From NCBI RefSeq assembly GCF_033446605.1, contig NZ_JAWQUO010000011.1, forward strand, positions 78,789 through 142,788: 64,000 nt of DNA, in the 5' to 3' direction. Below the pieces are notes generated by a model. It was not told where the DNA came from. It made no database searches and worked only from the letters and a program-made list of their open reading frames with translations. Shown here piece by piece: positions 1-8,758 of this stretch. Both the position numbers and the translations under genes were made by a program. Position 1 is the first letter of the stretch. The number at the start of each line of letters is the position of its first letter. This DNA is from Iodobacter sp025352645. GTDB lineage: Bacteria; Pseudomonadota; Gammaproteobacteria; Burkholderiales; Chitinibacteraceae.

Positions 1-981
1 CAGAATACGGCCCAGATTTGGGTCTGAGGCAAAGAACGCCGTTTTAACCAAGGGCGATCTGCCAATGGCGTAGCCAACGGCTTTGCACTCAGCGCGATCC
101 AAGCCGCCTTCTACATGAATGGTGATAAATTTGGTGGCACCTTCGCCATCACGAATAATCGCCTTAGCCAGCGTTTGGCTGATTTCTAATACCGCATCGC
201 GCAGCGTGGCAAAGTCGGCGCTGCTGCTGTCGGTGATTTCTGCATTACCCGCTTGGCCGGTAGCGATCAGGATAAAGCTATCGTTGGTACTGGTATCGCC
301 ATCCACGGTGATGGAGTTAAACGAGCGATCTGCCGACCAAGCCACCAACTCTTGCAGCAAATTTTGTGATACCGCAGCATCGGTTGCCAAATAGCCCAGC
401 ATGGTGGCCATATTCGGGTGAATCATCCCCGCGCCCTTGCTAATGCCGGTTAGGGTGACGGTTTTGCCGCCTAATACAATTTTCTTGCTCGCCGCCTTAG
501 GGGCCACATCGGTGGTCATGATCGCGTTGGCGGCTTCAAACCAGTTGGCGGGTTTTAGATCGCCAATAGCGGCATCCAGCGCAGCAATAATTTTACCTGC
601 CGGTAGCGGCTCTAAAATTACCCCAGTAGAGAACGGCAGCACTTGAGCGGGGTTAATATCCAAACGCTCGGCCAACGCAAAGCAGATTTCTTTAGCGCGC
701 TCAAACCCATCCAAGCCCGTGCCCGCATTGGCATTACCGGTATTCACCACCAGTGCGCGAATTTCACCGCTGTCATTAAGATGGCTACGGCAAATACGCA
801 CCGGTGCCGCGCAAAATTTATTCAGCGTAAACACCCCAGCTGCGCGGCTGCCCTTGGCTAATCGCATCACCAACACATCTTTGCGGCCAACCGTTTTAAC
901 GCCTGCCGAGGCAATACCAAGTTCTACTCCGGCAACAGGATAAAGCTGGCTAGGATCAAGCGTGGGCAGATTAACGAGCAT
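1..981 (-). CDS. argJ: ArgJ bifunctional ornithine acetyltransferase / N-acetylglutamate synthase (partial, 3' end outside window)
   Basis: The enzyme transfers the acetyl group from N-acetylornithine to glutamate in the cyclic arginine pathway in the cytoplasm. Reading the minus strand from the ATG at 979-981 gives about 327 continuous residues that run off the left edge; the full family is about 400 residues. The conserved internal self-cleavage region is visible as KGAGMIHPNMATMLGY, in which the Thr before Met-Leu-Gly is the catalytic nucleophile of the beta chain. The N-terminal MLVNLPTLDPSQLYPVAGVE segment and the VVNTGNANAGTG motif also fit the family. A GGAG ribosome-binding site lies about 9 bases before the start. 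No other arg gene is present in the window. Identification is secure; only the C-terminus is missing. Confidence 0.95.
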   Translation of the reverse strand, partial: MLVNLPTLDPSQLYPVAGVELGIASAGVKTVGRKDVLVMRLAKGSRAAGVFTLNKFCAAPVRICRSHLNDSGEIRALVVNTGNANAGTGLDGFERAKEICFALAERLDINPAQVLPFSTGVILEPLPAGKIIAALDAAIGDLKPANWFEAANAIMTTDVAPKAASKKIVLGGKTVTLTGISKGAGMIHPNMATMLGYLATDAAVSQNLLQELVAWSADRSFNSITVDGDTSTNDSFILIATGQAGNAEITDSSSADFATLRDAVLEISQTLAKAIIRDGEGATKFITIHVEGGLDRAECKAVGYAIGRSPLVKTAFFASDPNLGRIL

Positions 982-1307
982 GTCTAAAATCTCCGAATAA
1001 AGCAAAAAGCATGATTGTAAAGCACGCGCGCCCCACTGGCTTTAGCCACCAACCGCAAATGGCCTAAAAAGTAATGAATAAGGGATGTGATGACCACCTA
1101 ATGGGCGCTTTGCTCGCTTTAAGGTGGGCAGCTGTGCCGCGCGGATGGCTCGTTTTACTGATTAAAACGCGTGGGCACGGCTGCCCAGCCTACATTTGGG
1201 CGCATGCCATCAGCCATTTATTGTTTACAAACAAATAGCAGTTAATTGTCACCTCATTCAAGTTTTGGGTTTACCATTTAATTTGGGCTTTATAAATTGG
1301 ATTCCAA
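982..1307. other. Intergenic region between divergent argJ and astE, with one palindromic repeat
   Basis: No gene is apparent in this 326-base gap. It must carry the promoters of argJ (leftward) and astE (rightward). It contains a palindromic repeat (listed separately), and the stretch just before astE is AT-rich. I could not pick a convincing promoter by eye. Confidence 0.5.
1122..1193. repeat. Inverted repeat of the GTGGGCAC/GTGCCCAC family
   Basis: The left arm (gtgggcagctgtgccgcgcg) and right arm (cgcgtgggcacggctgccca) are near-complementary around a short AT-rich centre. Related sequences recur at 20796, 21524, 29371, 33283 and 37032, so this is a dispersed palindromic repeat and not a gene-specific terminator. 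Confidence 0.6.
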
Positions 1308-2300
1308 ATGCCGCACACACACCCTGTTCTTGCCGATTTTTTAAGCTTTACCCTTAGTAATCACCCTATTGATATCAAGCAAGGCCAGCTTGCTAATGGG
1401 GTGCATTGGCACTACCTAGGCGAGGGGATGTTAGAAATGACCCCGCAGCATGGCAGCGATCAAAGCTTGGTGCTTTCTGCTGGCATCCACGGTAATGAAA
1501 CCGCTCCTATCGAGCTACTCAACGCCTTGGTGCAAGATATTGCCAGCGGCAAGCAGCCAGTGGCAGTGCGCTTGCTGGTTTTGCTGGGCAATGTGGCGGC
1601 CATGCGTCAAAACGATCGATATCTTCAAGATGATCTCAACCGCCTGTTTGATCATCGCCACCAAAAACGGCCAGAGAGCCCAGAAGCGCAACGCGCCTCC
1701 AGCATCGAGGCCGCAATGGCGCAGTTTTTTAACGCCGCCAGCGGCAAGAAATATCACCTAGACCTACACACCGCGATTCGCCCCTCCAGCTTTAGCCGCT
1801 TTGGCCTGCTGCCCTACCAAAGCCGCCCTTACGATGCCTATTTGCTTAGCCTACTAGAGCGCTGCGATTTAGGCGCGCTACTGATTAATCACGCCCCTGC
1901 AGGCACGTTTGCCTATCATAGCAGCCAGCACCACAGTGCAGAATCGGTCACTTTAGAGCTAGGCAAAGTACAGCCCTTTGGGCAAAACCAGTTAGCCGAA
2001 TTTGCCGGCATCAACGCCCTAATGCGCGCCATGGTGGCAGGCACCCGGCCCGCTGCGGCTGCCCAGCCCTACAAAACCTTTAAAGTGGTGGCGCAGCTAG
2101 AAAAGCACAGCGAAGACTTTGTGCTGAATATCCCCAGCGACGTTGCCAACTTCACCGCCTACCCCAAGGGCACCTTGATCGCCTCCGATCAAGGCTATGA
2201 GTACACCGTCATCCACAGCGAGGAGCGCATTGTCTTCCCCAACCCAAAGGTAAAGCCAGGGGTTAGGGCTGGGCTAATGGTGGTGGAAGTAAACAACTAA
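1308..2300 (+). CDS. astE: Succinylglutamate desuccinylase (AstE)
   Basis: This is a zinc-dependent hydrolase of the AstE/aspartoacylase family. It releases succinate and glutamate in the last step of the arginine succinyltransferase (AST) degradation pathway. The 330 residues match the usual length of about 320-340. Zinc ligands are visible as His61 and Glu64 in HGNETAPIE and His154 in HLDLHT; the catalytic base is probably Glu217 in TLELGK. The ORF opens at an ATG with no strong Shine-Dalgarno. It stands alone: the other ast genes (astC, A, D, B) are not beside it, unlike the enterobacterial operon. Family membership is strong; substrate is inferred from the family. Confidence 0.9.
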   Translation: MPHTHPVLADFLSFTLSNHPIDIKQGQLANGVHWHYLGEGMLEMTPQHGSDQSLVLSAGIHGNETAPIELLNALVQDIASGKQPVAVRLLVLLGNVAAMRQNDRYLQDDLNRLFDHRHQKRPESPEAQRASSIEAAMAQFFNAASGKKYHLDLHTAIRPSSFSRFGLLPYQSRPYDAYLLSLLERCDLGALLINHAPAGTFAYHSSQHHSAESVTLELGKVQPFGQNQLAEFAGINALMRAMVAGTRPAAAAQPYKTFKVVAQLEKHSEDFVLNIPSDVANFTAYPKGTLIASDQGYEYTVIHSEERIVFPNPKVKPGVRAGLMVVEVNN

Positions 2301-2458
2301 AAATGCCCAATGTGTGCAAGCCCATTGCTTGCACACCTATTTACGATGCTAAGCTGCACTAAGCCAGTTTCCCGCAATTGACCCACCGCATAAAACCATT
2401 GATACTCCAACGACATACTGACGCAAAACTGACTTTTAACCCAAAGTGAGTATCAATC

Positions 2459-4231
2459 ATGCCAAAGCCATCTAGCAAGCTTGCACATATCGGGCTGATC
2501 TCTGCCGCTTTAATGTGCTCATTTTCGACAAATGCAGCCAGCCCCACATGGCTTAGCCAAAGCAATCAAGACGCCCAGCCATTACTACAATTAATGGGTA
2601 AATACTCGCCAGAAAACGCGGGTAATTTAGGAGTAGACGGCTTAGATGAGCAAATTACTGATTTATCCCATGATCGCTTTGAGATTAGAAATAAAGAAAC
2701 TCAGGCCATTATTCAGCAATTACAAGCACGTTTAAATACAGAAACACATTCTAAAAATAAACAAGACTTGCAAATACTCATCCGTAGTGCCGAAAACAAT
2801 CTGCGCAAAAAAACCTTAGAGCGCAAATATTTTCTGCCCTTTAATGATCTAAGCAATCAAATTTTTAATACCGTCCAGCAAACCTTAGACCCACGCGTCC
2901 CCAAAGCACGCCAACAAACATTGCTAGTACGCTTAAATAAATATGCAGGGCTCTTTGAAGGCTTTAAGCCAATCACGGATTTAGCCGCAGATCGTATGCA
3001 CGAGCGCTTAAAAGCCAACCCGCAACTGATTGGGCCTTTTAAAGGCGATATTGAACAGGCCTTAAACGATGGGCCGGTTTATCTGGCAGGCATCAAAGAA
3101 ATGCTGGCTAAAAGTGAGGTAAAAGGCTGGGAAACAACTTGGGCCAAATTAGAGCAACAACTCACGGCCTACAATCAATTACTTAAGCAAGAAGTTCTGC
3201 CACGGGCCCGCAATGATTACAAACTACCCGCCGAAGTTTATGCCAATAATCTGCGCGATTTTGGGGTGGATATCCCACCAGAAGAATTAATCTCTAAAGC
3301 GCTGACTTCGTTTGCTGAGCTTCGCAATCAAATTGCCATTACAGCGACCATTGTGGCCAAAGAGCATCACTTTGCTAATGCAGATTATCGTGCGGTGATT
3401 CGTGAATTAAAGAAAACCCAAATTCCCAAAGAAAATGTCATCGCCAAATACAGTGACATCCTCGGGCAAATTGAAGCCATTATTAAAGACCAGCAAATTG
3501 TAACCTTACCCGATCGCAAAGCCGTGATTCGTTTAGCCAGCGATGCAGAAAACGCTAATCAACCCGCGCCGCACATGAATCCGCCCCGCTTACTTGGCAA
3601 TAGCGGCGAATACGGCGAATTTGTACTGACTTCGGGCGTGCCAGCTGGCGCATCCAGCAAAACGCTACACTTTGATGATTTTACCCATCAGGCAGGCACG
3701 TGGACGCTGACTGCGCACGAGGCTAGGCCGGGGCATGAATTGCAATTTGCAAAAATGGTAGAAACAGGCGTTTCTATAGCGCGGGCCATCTTTGCCTTTA
3801 ATAGCGCCAATGTAGAAGGATGGGCCTTATATGCCGAGGCCGAGATGCAACCTTTTGAGCCTATGGATGGTCAGTTGTTTGCCCTGCAGCACCGTATGTT
3901 GCGAGCCGCTCGCGCCTTTTTAGACCCCATGGTGAATTTAGGCCAGATGCCCGCCGAAGGGGCCAAAGCATTTTTAATGGAAGAAGTCGGTCTATCCGAA
4001 GGCATGGCCACCCAAGAAATGCAACGCTATACCTTCCGCTCTCCAGGGCAAGCAACCTCCTACTTTTATGGCTATCAGCAACTGATGGAAACGCGCCAAA
4101 TCGCCGAAGTGGCCCTGCGTAAAAAGTTTGACCGCCGCGCCTTCAATGATTTTGTGCTATCGCAAGGCCTAGTACCTGGGCGCATTTTACGTGAGGCGGT
4201 GATTCAAGAATTTGTGCCTGCACGGCTTTGA
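2459..4231 (+). CDS. Exported DUF885-family protein, probable metallopeptidase-like hydrolase
   Basis: The 590-residue product begins with a signal peptide (positively charged start, hydrophobic core, cleavage probably after FSTNAA near residue 27), so it is probably periplasmic or outer-membrane associated. A HEARPGHE motif at about residues 420-427 is the hallmark of DUF885 proteins and resembles a His-Glu zinc site. A second conserved stretch, NVEGWALYAE, follows about 35 residues later. The enzymatic activity of the family is not firmly established, so no substrate is assigned. It stands alone, 158 bases after astE and in the same direction. Codon use resembles its neighbours. Confidence 0.85.
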   Translation: MPKPSSKLAHIGLISAALMCSFSTNAASPTWLSQSNQDAQPLLQLMGKYSPENAGNLGVDGLDEQITDLSHDRFEIRNKETQAIIQQLQARLNTETHSKNKQDLQILIRSAENNLRKKTLERKYFLPFNDLSNQIFNTVQQTLDPRVPKARQQTLLVRLNKYAGLFEGFKPITDLAADRMHERLKANPQLIGPFKGDIEQALNDGPVYLAGIKEMLAKSEVKGWETTWAKLEQQLTAYNQLLKQEVLPRARNDYKLPAEVYANNLRDFGVDIPPEELISKALTSFAELRNQIAITATIVAKEHHFANADYRAVIRELKKTQIPKENVIAKYSDILGQIEAIIKDQQIVTLPDRKAVIRLASDAENANQPAPHMNPPRLLGNSGEYGEFVLTSGVPAGASSKTLHFDDFTHQAGTWTLTAHEARPGHELQFAKMVETGVSIARAIFAFNSANVEGWALYAEAEMQPFEPMDGQLFALQHRMLRAARAFLDPMVNLGQMPAEGAKAFLMEEVGLSEGMATQEMQRYTFRSPGQATSYFYGYQQLMETRQIAEVALRKKFDRRAFNDFVLSQGLVPGRILREAVIQEFVPARL

Positions 4232-4333
4232 TGAGCACTTCAGCTGTTGGGGGTCGCCATTTGAATGGGTGCACAAGAAAACCGACTTGCACACACTAAG
4301 GGGCGGCTCGAAATAACTTCCCTACAAGAAAAA

Positions 4334-4409
4334 CCGTCATCCCCGAATGTTTTTATCGGGGATCCAGTCGCGCTGCTGGATTCCCGCCAAAGGCATGCGG
4401 GAATGACGG
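4334..4409 (-). repeat. dRS3-like composite palindromic element, copy 1 (reverse orientation)
   Basis: The outer ends are ccgtcat and atgacgg. In reverse complement the order is CGTCATTCCCGC, GCGGGAATCCAG, CTGGATCCCCG and CGGGGATGACG. The same order occurs at 8638-8705 and 58847-58914 on the plus strand, and in an interrupted copy at 23981-24157. The ATTCCC-N-GGGAAT core recalls neisserial dRS3 repeats. Confidence 0.75.
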
Positions 4410-4436
4410 CGTTTCAGAAAACTAAAGTTATTAATA

Positions 4437-4520
4437 AGTCGGGTAAAACCCGCATTTTTCAACGTTGCTCGCGGCTTGCACCCGCCCCAAGAGTGGCATA
4501 TTGCTTAAGTTGATAGGATT
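4437..4520 (+). repeat. Repeat GGGTAAAACCCGC...cttaagttgataggatt
   Basis: An inverted GGGT(A/G)AAACCCGC / GC(G)GGTTGCACCCGCC pair is followed by gcatattgcttaagttgataggatt. The last 25 bases are identical to 19296-19320, and the rest is similar to 19231-19290. The end sequence also forms the termini of the element at 29286-29464. Confidence 0.65.
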
Positions 4521-4635
4521 AAGCCCCCCTAATCTGTAAGCAAAAAATAAGTATAAGCAGTAAATCAGCCCGATTTACTAGCTTTGCTCTGCCGCATGTT
4601 AAAATCGCCCCCTTTCACGTATTTGATAGCAGCTA

Positions 4636-7600
4636 ATGACAGCCACCGGCACGCCTTCTTCCCCAGAGCAAAACCCAGCCCCAAACTACCTGCAGCAACT
4701 GACCGACACGCAGTTGACAGACAGGGGTAATCTGGAGCGCCTGCTGCATCGCCTGAATCAGCGCCAAGCCAAGCAGCAGCCTTGCGAGAAAGAATTGCGC
4801 GAGCTGGAAGCGGGCATTGCCAAATCGCTGGCTAAAAGTGAGCAGCGCCGTACGCGCCTGCCACGCCCAGAATTCGATGAGAATCTGCCGGTTAATCAGC
4901 GCAAAGATGAATTGGCAGAGGCGATAGCCAAGCATCAGGTGGTCATTGTTTGCGGTGAAACCGGCTCGGGTAAAACCACGCAATTGCCGAAGATTTGTCT
5001 AGAGCTTGGCCGTGGAGTGCATGGGCTGATTGGCCATACCCAGCCACGCCGCCTTGCCGCCAGATCGGTGGCAACCCGCATTGGCCAAGAATTAAAATCT
5101 GAAAACGCCGTTGGTTTTAAGGTGCGTTTTACCGATAAAACCACCGACGCCAGTTATATCAAGCTGATGACCGATGGGATTTTGCTGGCCGAAACGCTAT
5201 CTGATCCTTATCTACTTAAGTACGACACGATTATTATCGACGAGGCGCACGAGCGCAGCCTAAATATTGATTTCTTACTCGGCTATATCAAGCAGCTATT
5301 GCCAAAACGCCCCGAGCTGAAAGTGATCGTTACCTCGGCCACCATTGATGCCGAGCGCTTTAGTCAGCATTTTGCTGGTGCGCCTGTCATGGAAGTCTCT
5401 GGCCGCACCTTCCCAGTGGAAGTGCGCTATCAGCCACTGCACGCCATTGATGAGGACGATCAAGAGCTAGAAATGGAAGAGGCCATCGTGCAAGCCATTG
5501 AAAACCTGTGGCGCACCGATGGTAGTGGCGATGTGCTGGTGTTTTTGCCAGGCGAGCGCGAGATTCGTGAAACCGCCGAAGAGCTGCGCAAAGCTAAGCT
5601 AAGAGACGCTGAAATTCTGCCGCTGTTTGCACGGCTTTCGAATGAAGATCAGCAGCGGATTTTCCGCTCCACCAGCACTGGCCGACGCATTATTCTGGCC
5701 ACTAACGTCGCCGAAACCTCGCTCACCGTGCCGGGCATCCGCTATGTGGTGGATTCTGGCCATGCGCGGATTAAACGCTATTCGCCCCGCGCCAAAGTCG
5801 AGCAATTACTGGTTGAGAAAATTTCCCAAGCCTCAGCCCGCCAACGCTCTGGCCGTTGCGGCCGTGTGGCTTCTGGTATTTGCGTGCGTCTTTATGATGA
5901 AGCTGACTTTAACAACCGCCCTGAATTTACTGATCCAGAAATCGTTCGCTCGTCTTTAGCTGCAGTCATCTTGCGGATGGCGGCATTAAAGCTGGGGCAT
6001 ATCGATAACTTTCCTTTCTTAGAAGCGCCATCTAGCCGCTTGGTCAGCGATGGTTATCAGCAGCTGCGCGAGTTGGGTGCGGTGGATAGCGAAGATCAAC
6101 TTACGCCAATTGGTAAACAGCTAGCACGCCTACCGGTAGACCCGCGCATTGGCCGCATGTTGCTGGCTGGGCGAGATGAGCATTGCTTGGCAGAAATCCT
6201 GATTATTGCCTCGGCGCTGTCGGCGCAAGACCCACGCGAGCGCCCTTTTGACGCCAAAGAAGCCGCTGCCCGTGCCCAAGCTAAGTTTGTGGATGATAAA
6301 TCCGACTTTCTATCTTTCCTACGCATGTGGGAATTCTTTAACGAGGCACTGGATAATAAAACCAGCAACCGTCAGCTAATTAATCTTTGCCACGAGCACT
6401 TTTTATCCTATCTGCGCTTACGCGAATGGCGAGATTTACATCGCCAGCTCAGCGAGATTTGTCAGGATATGGATTTACAAGTCAATGACTTGAAAGCTGC
6501 ACCGGGCACGCCAGAGCAGATTTTAAAAGCGCTGATGACGGGTTTGCTTGGCAATATCGGCTTTAAACAGCCAGAAAACGACGAATACCTTGGCGCGCGC
6601 GGGATTAAATTTAATATTTTCCCTAGCTCTGGCCTAAAAAAAGCACGGCCTAAATGGATTATCGCCGCCGAGGTGGTTGAAACCACCAAGATCTATGGCC
6701 GCTGCGTCGCCGCCATCGAGCCTGAATGGGTAGAGCGCATCGCCAGCCATCTGGTCAACCGCCATTATTTTGACCCGCACTGGGAAAAAACCTCGGCTCA
6801 AGTCAACGCCAGCGAGCGCGTTACCCTGTACGGCCTGCCGATTGTGCCCAAACGCCGCGTACATTTTGGCAAGATCGATCCCGTCGCCGCGCGGGAGATA
6901 TTTATCCGCGAAGCCTTGGTGCGCTTTAACTACAACAGCCGCGCCAAATTCTTTGAGCATAATAAAGCGCTGATTCTGGACGTGCAGGATTTAGAACATA
7001 AAGCCCGCCGTCAGGATGTGCTGGTGGATGATGACGCGCTGTTTGCATTTTTTGACGCCAAGATTCCAGCCGATATCGTTAATGGTGCGGGTTTTGAGGC
7101 TTGGCGTAAGCAAATTGAGCGGGATAATGCTCAGCATTTATTCTTAAGCCGCGATGATTTAATGCAGCACGGTGCAGATGCGGTGACCGAAGAGCAATTC
7201 CCAGAGTTTTTCCGCCTGCTGGATGCCAAACTACCGCTTGCCTACCGCTTTGAGCCTGCTCACCCGCTAGATGGCGTTACCATTACCCTGCCCTTGCACC
7301 TGTTAAATCGCGTGAATCACGCTATTTTTGACTGGCTGGTGCCTGGCATGCTGCGTGAAAAAATCACCCTGCTGATTAAATCCTTACCTAAATCCATCCG
7401 CCGTATCTGCGTGCCGGTGCCAGAATTTGCCACCAAAATGCTGATCGCGCTGGATCAAGCTTCAAGAACCGAACCACTGCTACCGCAGCTGGCGCAGGCG
7501 GTTGGCCGTGGCGCGGGGCTGATTGTGCCAGCGGATGAGTTCAATCCCAAAGATTTGCCAACGCATCTGCAAATGAATTTTAGAATTGTGGACGATGCAG

Positions 7601-8559
7601 GGCAAGAGCTGGCGCAGGGGCGCGATCTGATCGCGCTACGCGCCCAGCTAGGTGAAGCCGCGCAAATGACCTTTCGCGATGCCGCCGACGATAGTGTAAG
7701 CATTGAAAAAACCGGCATCATCAAGTGGGATTTTGGCGAGCTGCCCGCCAAAATCAACTTTAAGCGCCAAGGCCGCCCTATTACCGGCTTCCCCGGCCTT
7801 GTGCCGGAAGAAGACGCGGTAGCGATTCGTCTATTTGATACCGAATTTGCCGCCAGCATCGCCCACCGTAGTGGTGTGATTTGCTTACTTAAATTTGAAC
7901 TCAAAGACCATGTTAAGCAGCTGCCTAAATCACTGCCCACCTTCAATCCGCTGGCACTGCAATTACGCGGCGTGTGTAATGGCGATGAATTAATGGAGGA
8001 CGTGGTGGCCAGCATTTGCGATCGCGCCTTTATTGGTGAAGACGAGCCACCACGTAAGCCTAAAGACTTTGAAGGGCAAAAATCACGCGCCAAAGTACGC
8101 CTGCCATCGGTACGTGATGCGGTGATGCGTATTCTGGCCGAGCTGACTGGCGAATACGTGGCGCTGAATAAACTGCTCGCCAAACCCTCGCCGTTTGCAA
8201 ACAATATGAACGAGCTGCTGGGCCAGTTAGTCTTCAAAGGCTTTTTACAACAAACCCCGTGGGAGCAACTGCCTCGCCTGCCCATCTATGTAAAAGCCAT
8301 GCGTATCCGCGCCGAAAAACGCGTTGCCAATCCGCAAAGAGACGGCCAACGCGGTGCGGAAATCAATGAGCTATTTAAGCGCTGGGAAGCAGAAATGCTC
8401 AAATGGGAGAAAGAAGGCAGAGACACCGCCCCACTCGCCCCATTCCGCTGGATGGTAGAAGAACTGCGCGTTGGCCTATTTGCCCAAGAGCTCAAAACGC
8501 CTTATCCAGTATCGGTAAAGCGTTTAAGTAAGGTGTTTGAAGATTTAACGCGGCGCTAA
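4636..8559 (+). CDS. hrpA: ATP-dependent RNA helicase HrpA (DEAH box)
   Basis: This is a cytoplasmic DEAH-box 3'-5' RNA helicase, linked in Escherichia coli to mRNA processing and rescue of stalled ribosomes. The 1307 residues match the long bacterial HrpA form of about 1300. Visible motifs, in order: Walker A GETGSGKTT near residues 106-114, DEAH in IIIDEAHERS near 202-205, the SAT motif in VTSATIDAERF, and motif VI QRSGRCGR near 403. A helicase-associated domain and the long HrpA-specific C-terminal region (DUF3418) follow. A strong terminator lies directly after the stop. It is monocistronic with ordinary codon use. Confidence 0.96.
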   Translation: MTATGTPSSPEQNPAPNYLQQLTDTQLTDRGNLERLLHRLNQRQAKQQPCEKELRELEAGIAKSLAKSEQRRTRLPRPEFDENLPVNQRKDELAEAIAKHQVVIVCGETGSGKTTQLPKICLELGRGVHGLIGHTQPRRLAARSVATRIGQELKSENAVGFKVRFTDKTTDASYIKLMTDGILLAETLSDPYLLKYDTIIIDEAHERSLNIDFLLGYIKQLLPKRPELKVIVTSATIDAERFSQHFAGAPVMEVSGRTFPVEVRYQPLHAIDEDDQELEMEEAIVQAIENLWRTDGSGDVLVFLPGEREIRETAEELRKAKLRDAEILPLFARLSNEDQQRIFRSTSTGRRIILATNVAETSLTVPGIRYVVDSGHARIKRYSPRAKVEQLLVEKISQASARQRSGRCGRVASGICVRLYDEADFNNRPEFTDPEIVRSSLAAVILRMAALKLGHIDNFPFLEAPSSRLVSDGYQQLRELGAVDSEDQLTPIGKQLARLPVDPRIGRMLLAGRDEHCLAEILIIASALSAQDPRERPFDAKEAAARAQAKFVDDKSDFLSFLRMWEFFNEALDNKTSNRQLINLCHEHFLSYLRLREWRDLHRQLSEICQDMDLQVNDLKAAPGTPEQILKALMTGLLGNIGFKQPENDEYLGARGIKFNIFPSSGLKKARPKWIIAAEVVETTKIYGRCVAAIEPEWVERIASHLVNRHYFDPHWEKTSAQVNASERVTLYGLPIVPKRRVHFGKIDPVAAREIFIREALVRFNYNSRAKFFEHNKALILDVQDLEHKARRQDVLVDDDALFAFFDAKIPADIVNGAGFEAWRKQIERDNAQHLFLSRDDLMQHGADAVTEEQFPEFFRLLDAKLPLAYRFEPAHPLDGVTITLPLHLLNRVNHAIFDWLVPGMLREKITLLIKSLPKSIRRICVPVPEFATKMLIALDQASRTEPLLPQLAQAVGRGAGLIVPADEFNPKDLPTHLQMNFRIVDDAGQELAQGRDLIALRAQLGEAAQMTFRDAADDSVSIEKTGIIKWDFGELPAKINFKRQGRPITGFPGLVPEEDAVAIRLFDTEFAASIAHRSGVICLLKFELKDHVKQLPKSLPTFNPLALQLRGVCNGDELMEDVVASICDRAFIGEDEPPRKPKDFEGQKSRAKVRLPSVRDAVMRILAELTGEYVALNKLLAKPSPFANNMNELLGQLVFKGFLQQTPWEQLPRLPIYVKAMRIRAEKRVANPQRDGQRGAEINELFKRWEAEMLKWEKEGRDTAPLAPFRWMVEELRVGLFAQELKTPYPVSVKRLSKVFEDLTRR

Positions 8560-8560
8560 A

Positions 8561-8597
8561 AAAATACCCCAGTTAAATCAAGCTGGGGTATTTTTTT
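8561..8597 (+). terminator. Rho-independent terminator of hrpA
   Basis: The perfect 12-base-pair stem aaaataccccag / ctggggtatttt encloses a 10-base loop and runs into a T tract. It starts two bases after the hrpA stop codon. Confidence 0.92.
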
Positions 8598-8637
8598 ATC
8601 TAAGTACTTAGTTATCGAGTATTCAGAAAATCAGCAT

Positions 8638-8705
8638 CGTTATTCCCGCGTAAGCAGGAACCCAGTGCGCTACTGGATCCCCGACAAAAACGCTCGGGGA
8701 TGACG
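8638..8705 (+). repeat. dRS3-like composite palindromic element, copy 2
   Basis: The order is cgttattcccgcg, caggaacccag, ctggatcccc, ctcggggatgacg, with CTGGATCCCC and CGGGGATGACG as at the other copies. It is preceded by aaatcagcat and followed by cttttttaagc, sequences also seen around copy 3, so the repeat unit may extend beyond the core. Confidence 0.75.
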
Positions 8706-8758
8706 CTTTTTTAAGCTATTTTAAATACACGAAAACTTATTATTCACTACTTAGTTAA

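Larger units (their letters stand above)
4232..4635. other. 404-base intergenic region made largely of dispersed repeats
   Basis: No gene is supported here. The region holds a dRS3-like palindromic element at 4334-4409, followed by a GGGTAAAACCCGC...GCACCCGCCCC inverted repeat that ends in cttaagttgataggatt (4437-4520). That second part matches the sequence at about 19228-19320. The remaining 115 bases before hrpA must contain its promoter. Confidence 0.6.

Noticed and set aside
7455..8285. 276-residue minus-strand ORF inside hrpA
   Set aside because: It is a shadow of the HrpA frame: Ser/Arg-rich with no motif, while the plus-strand HrpA sequence is conserved throughout.
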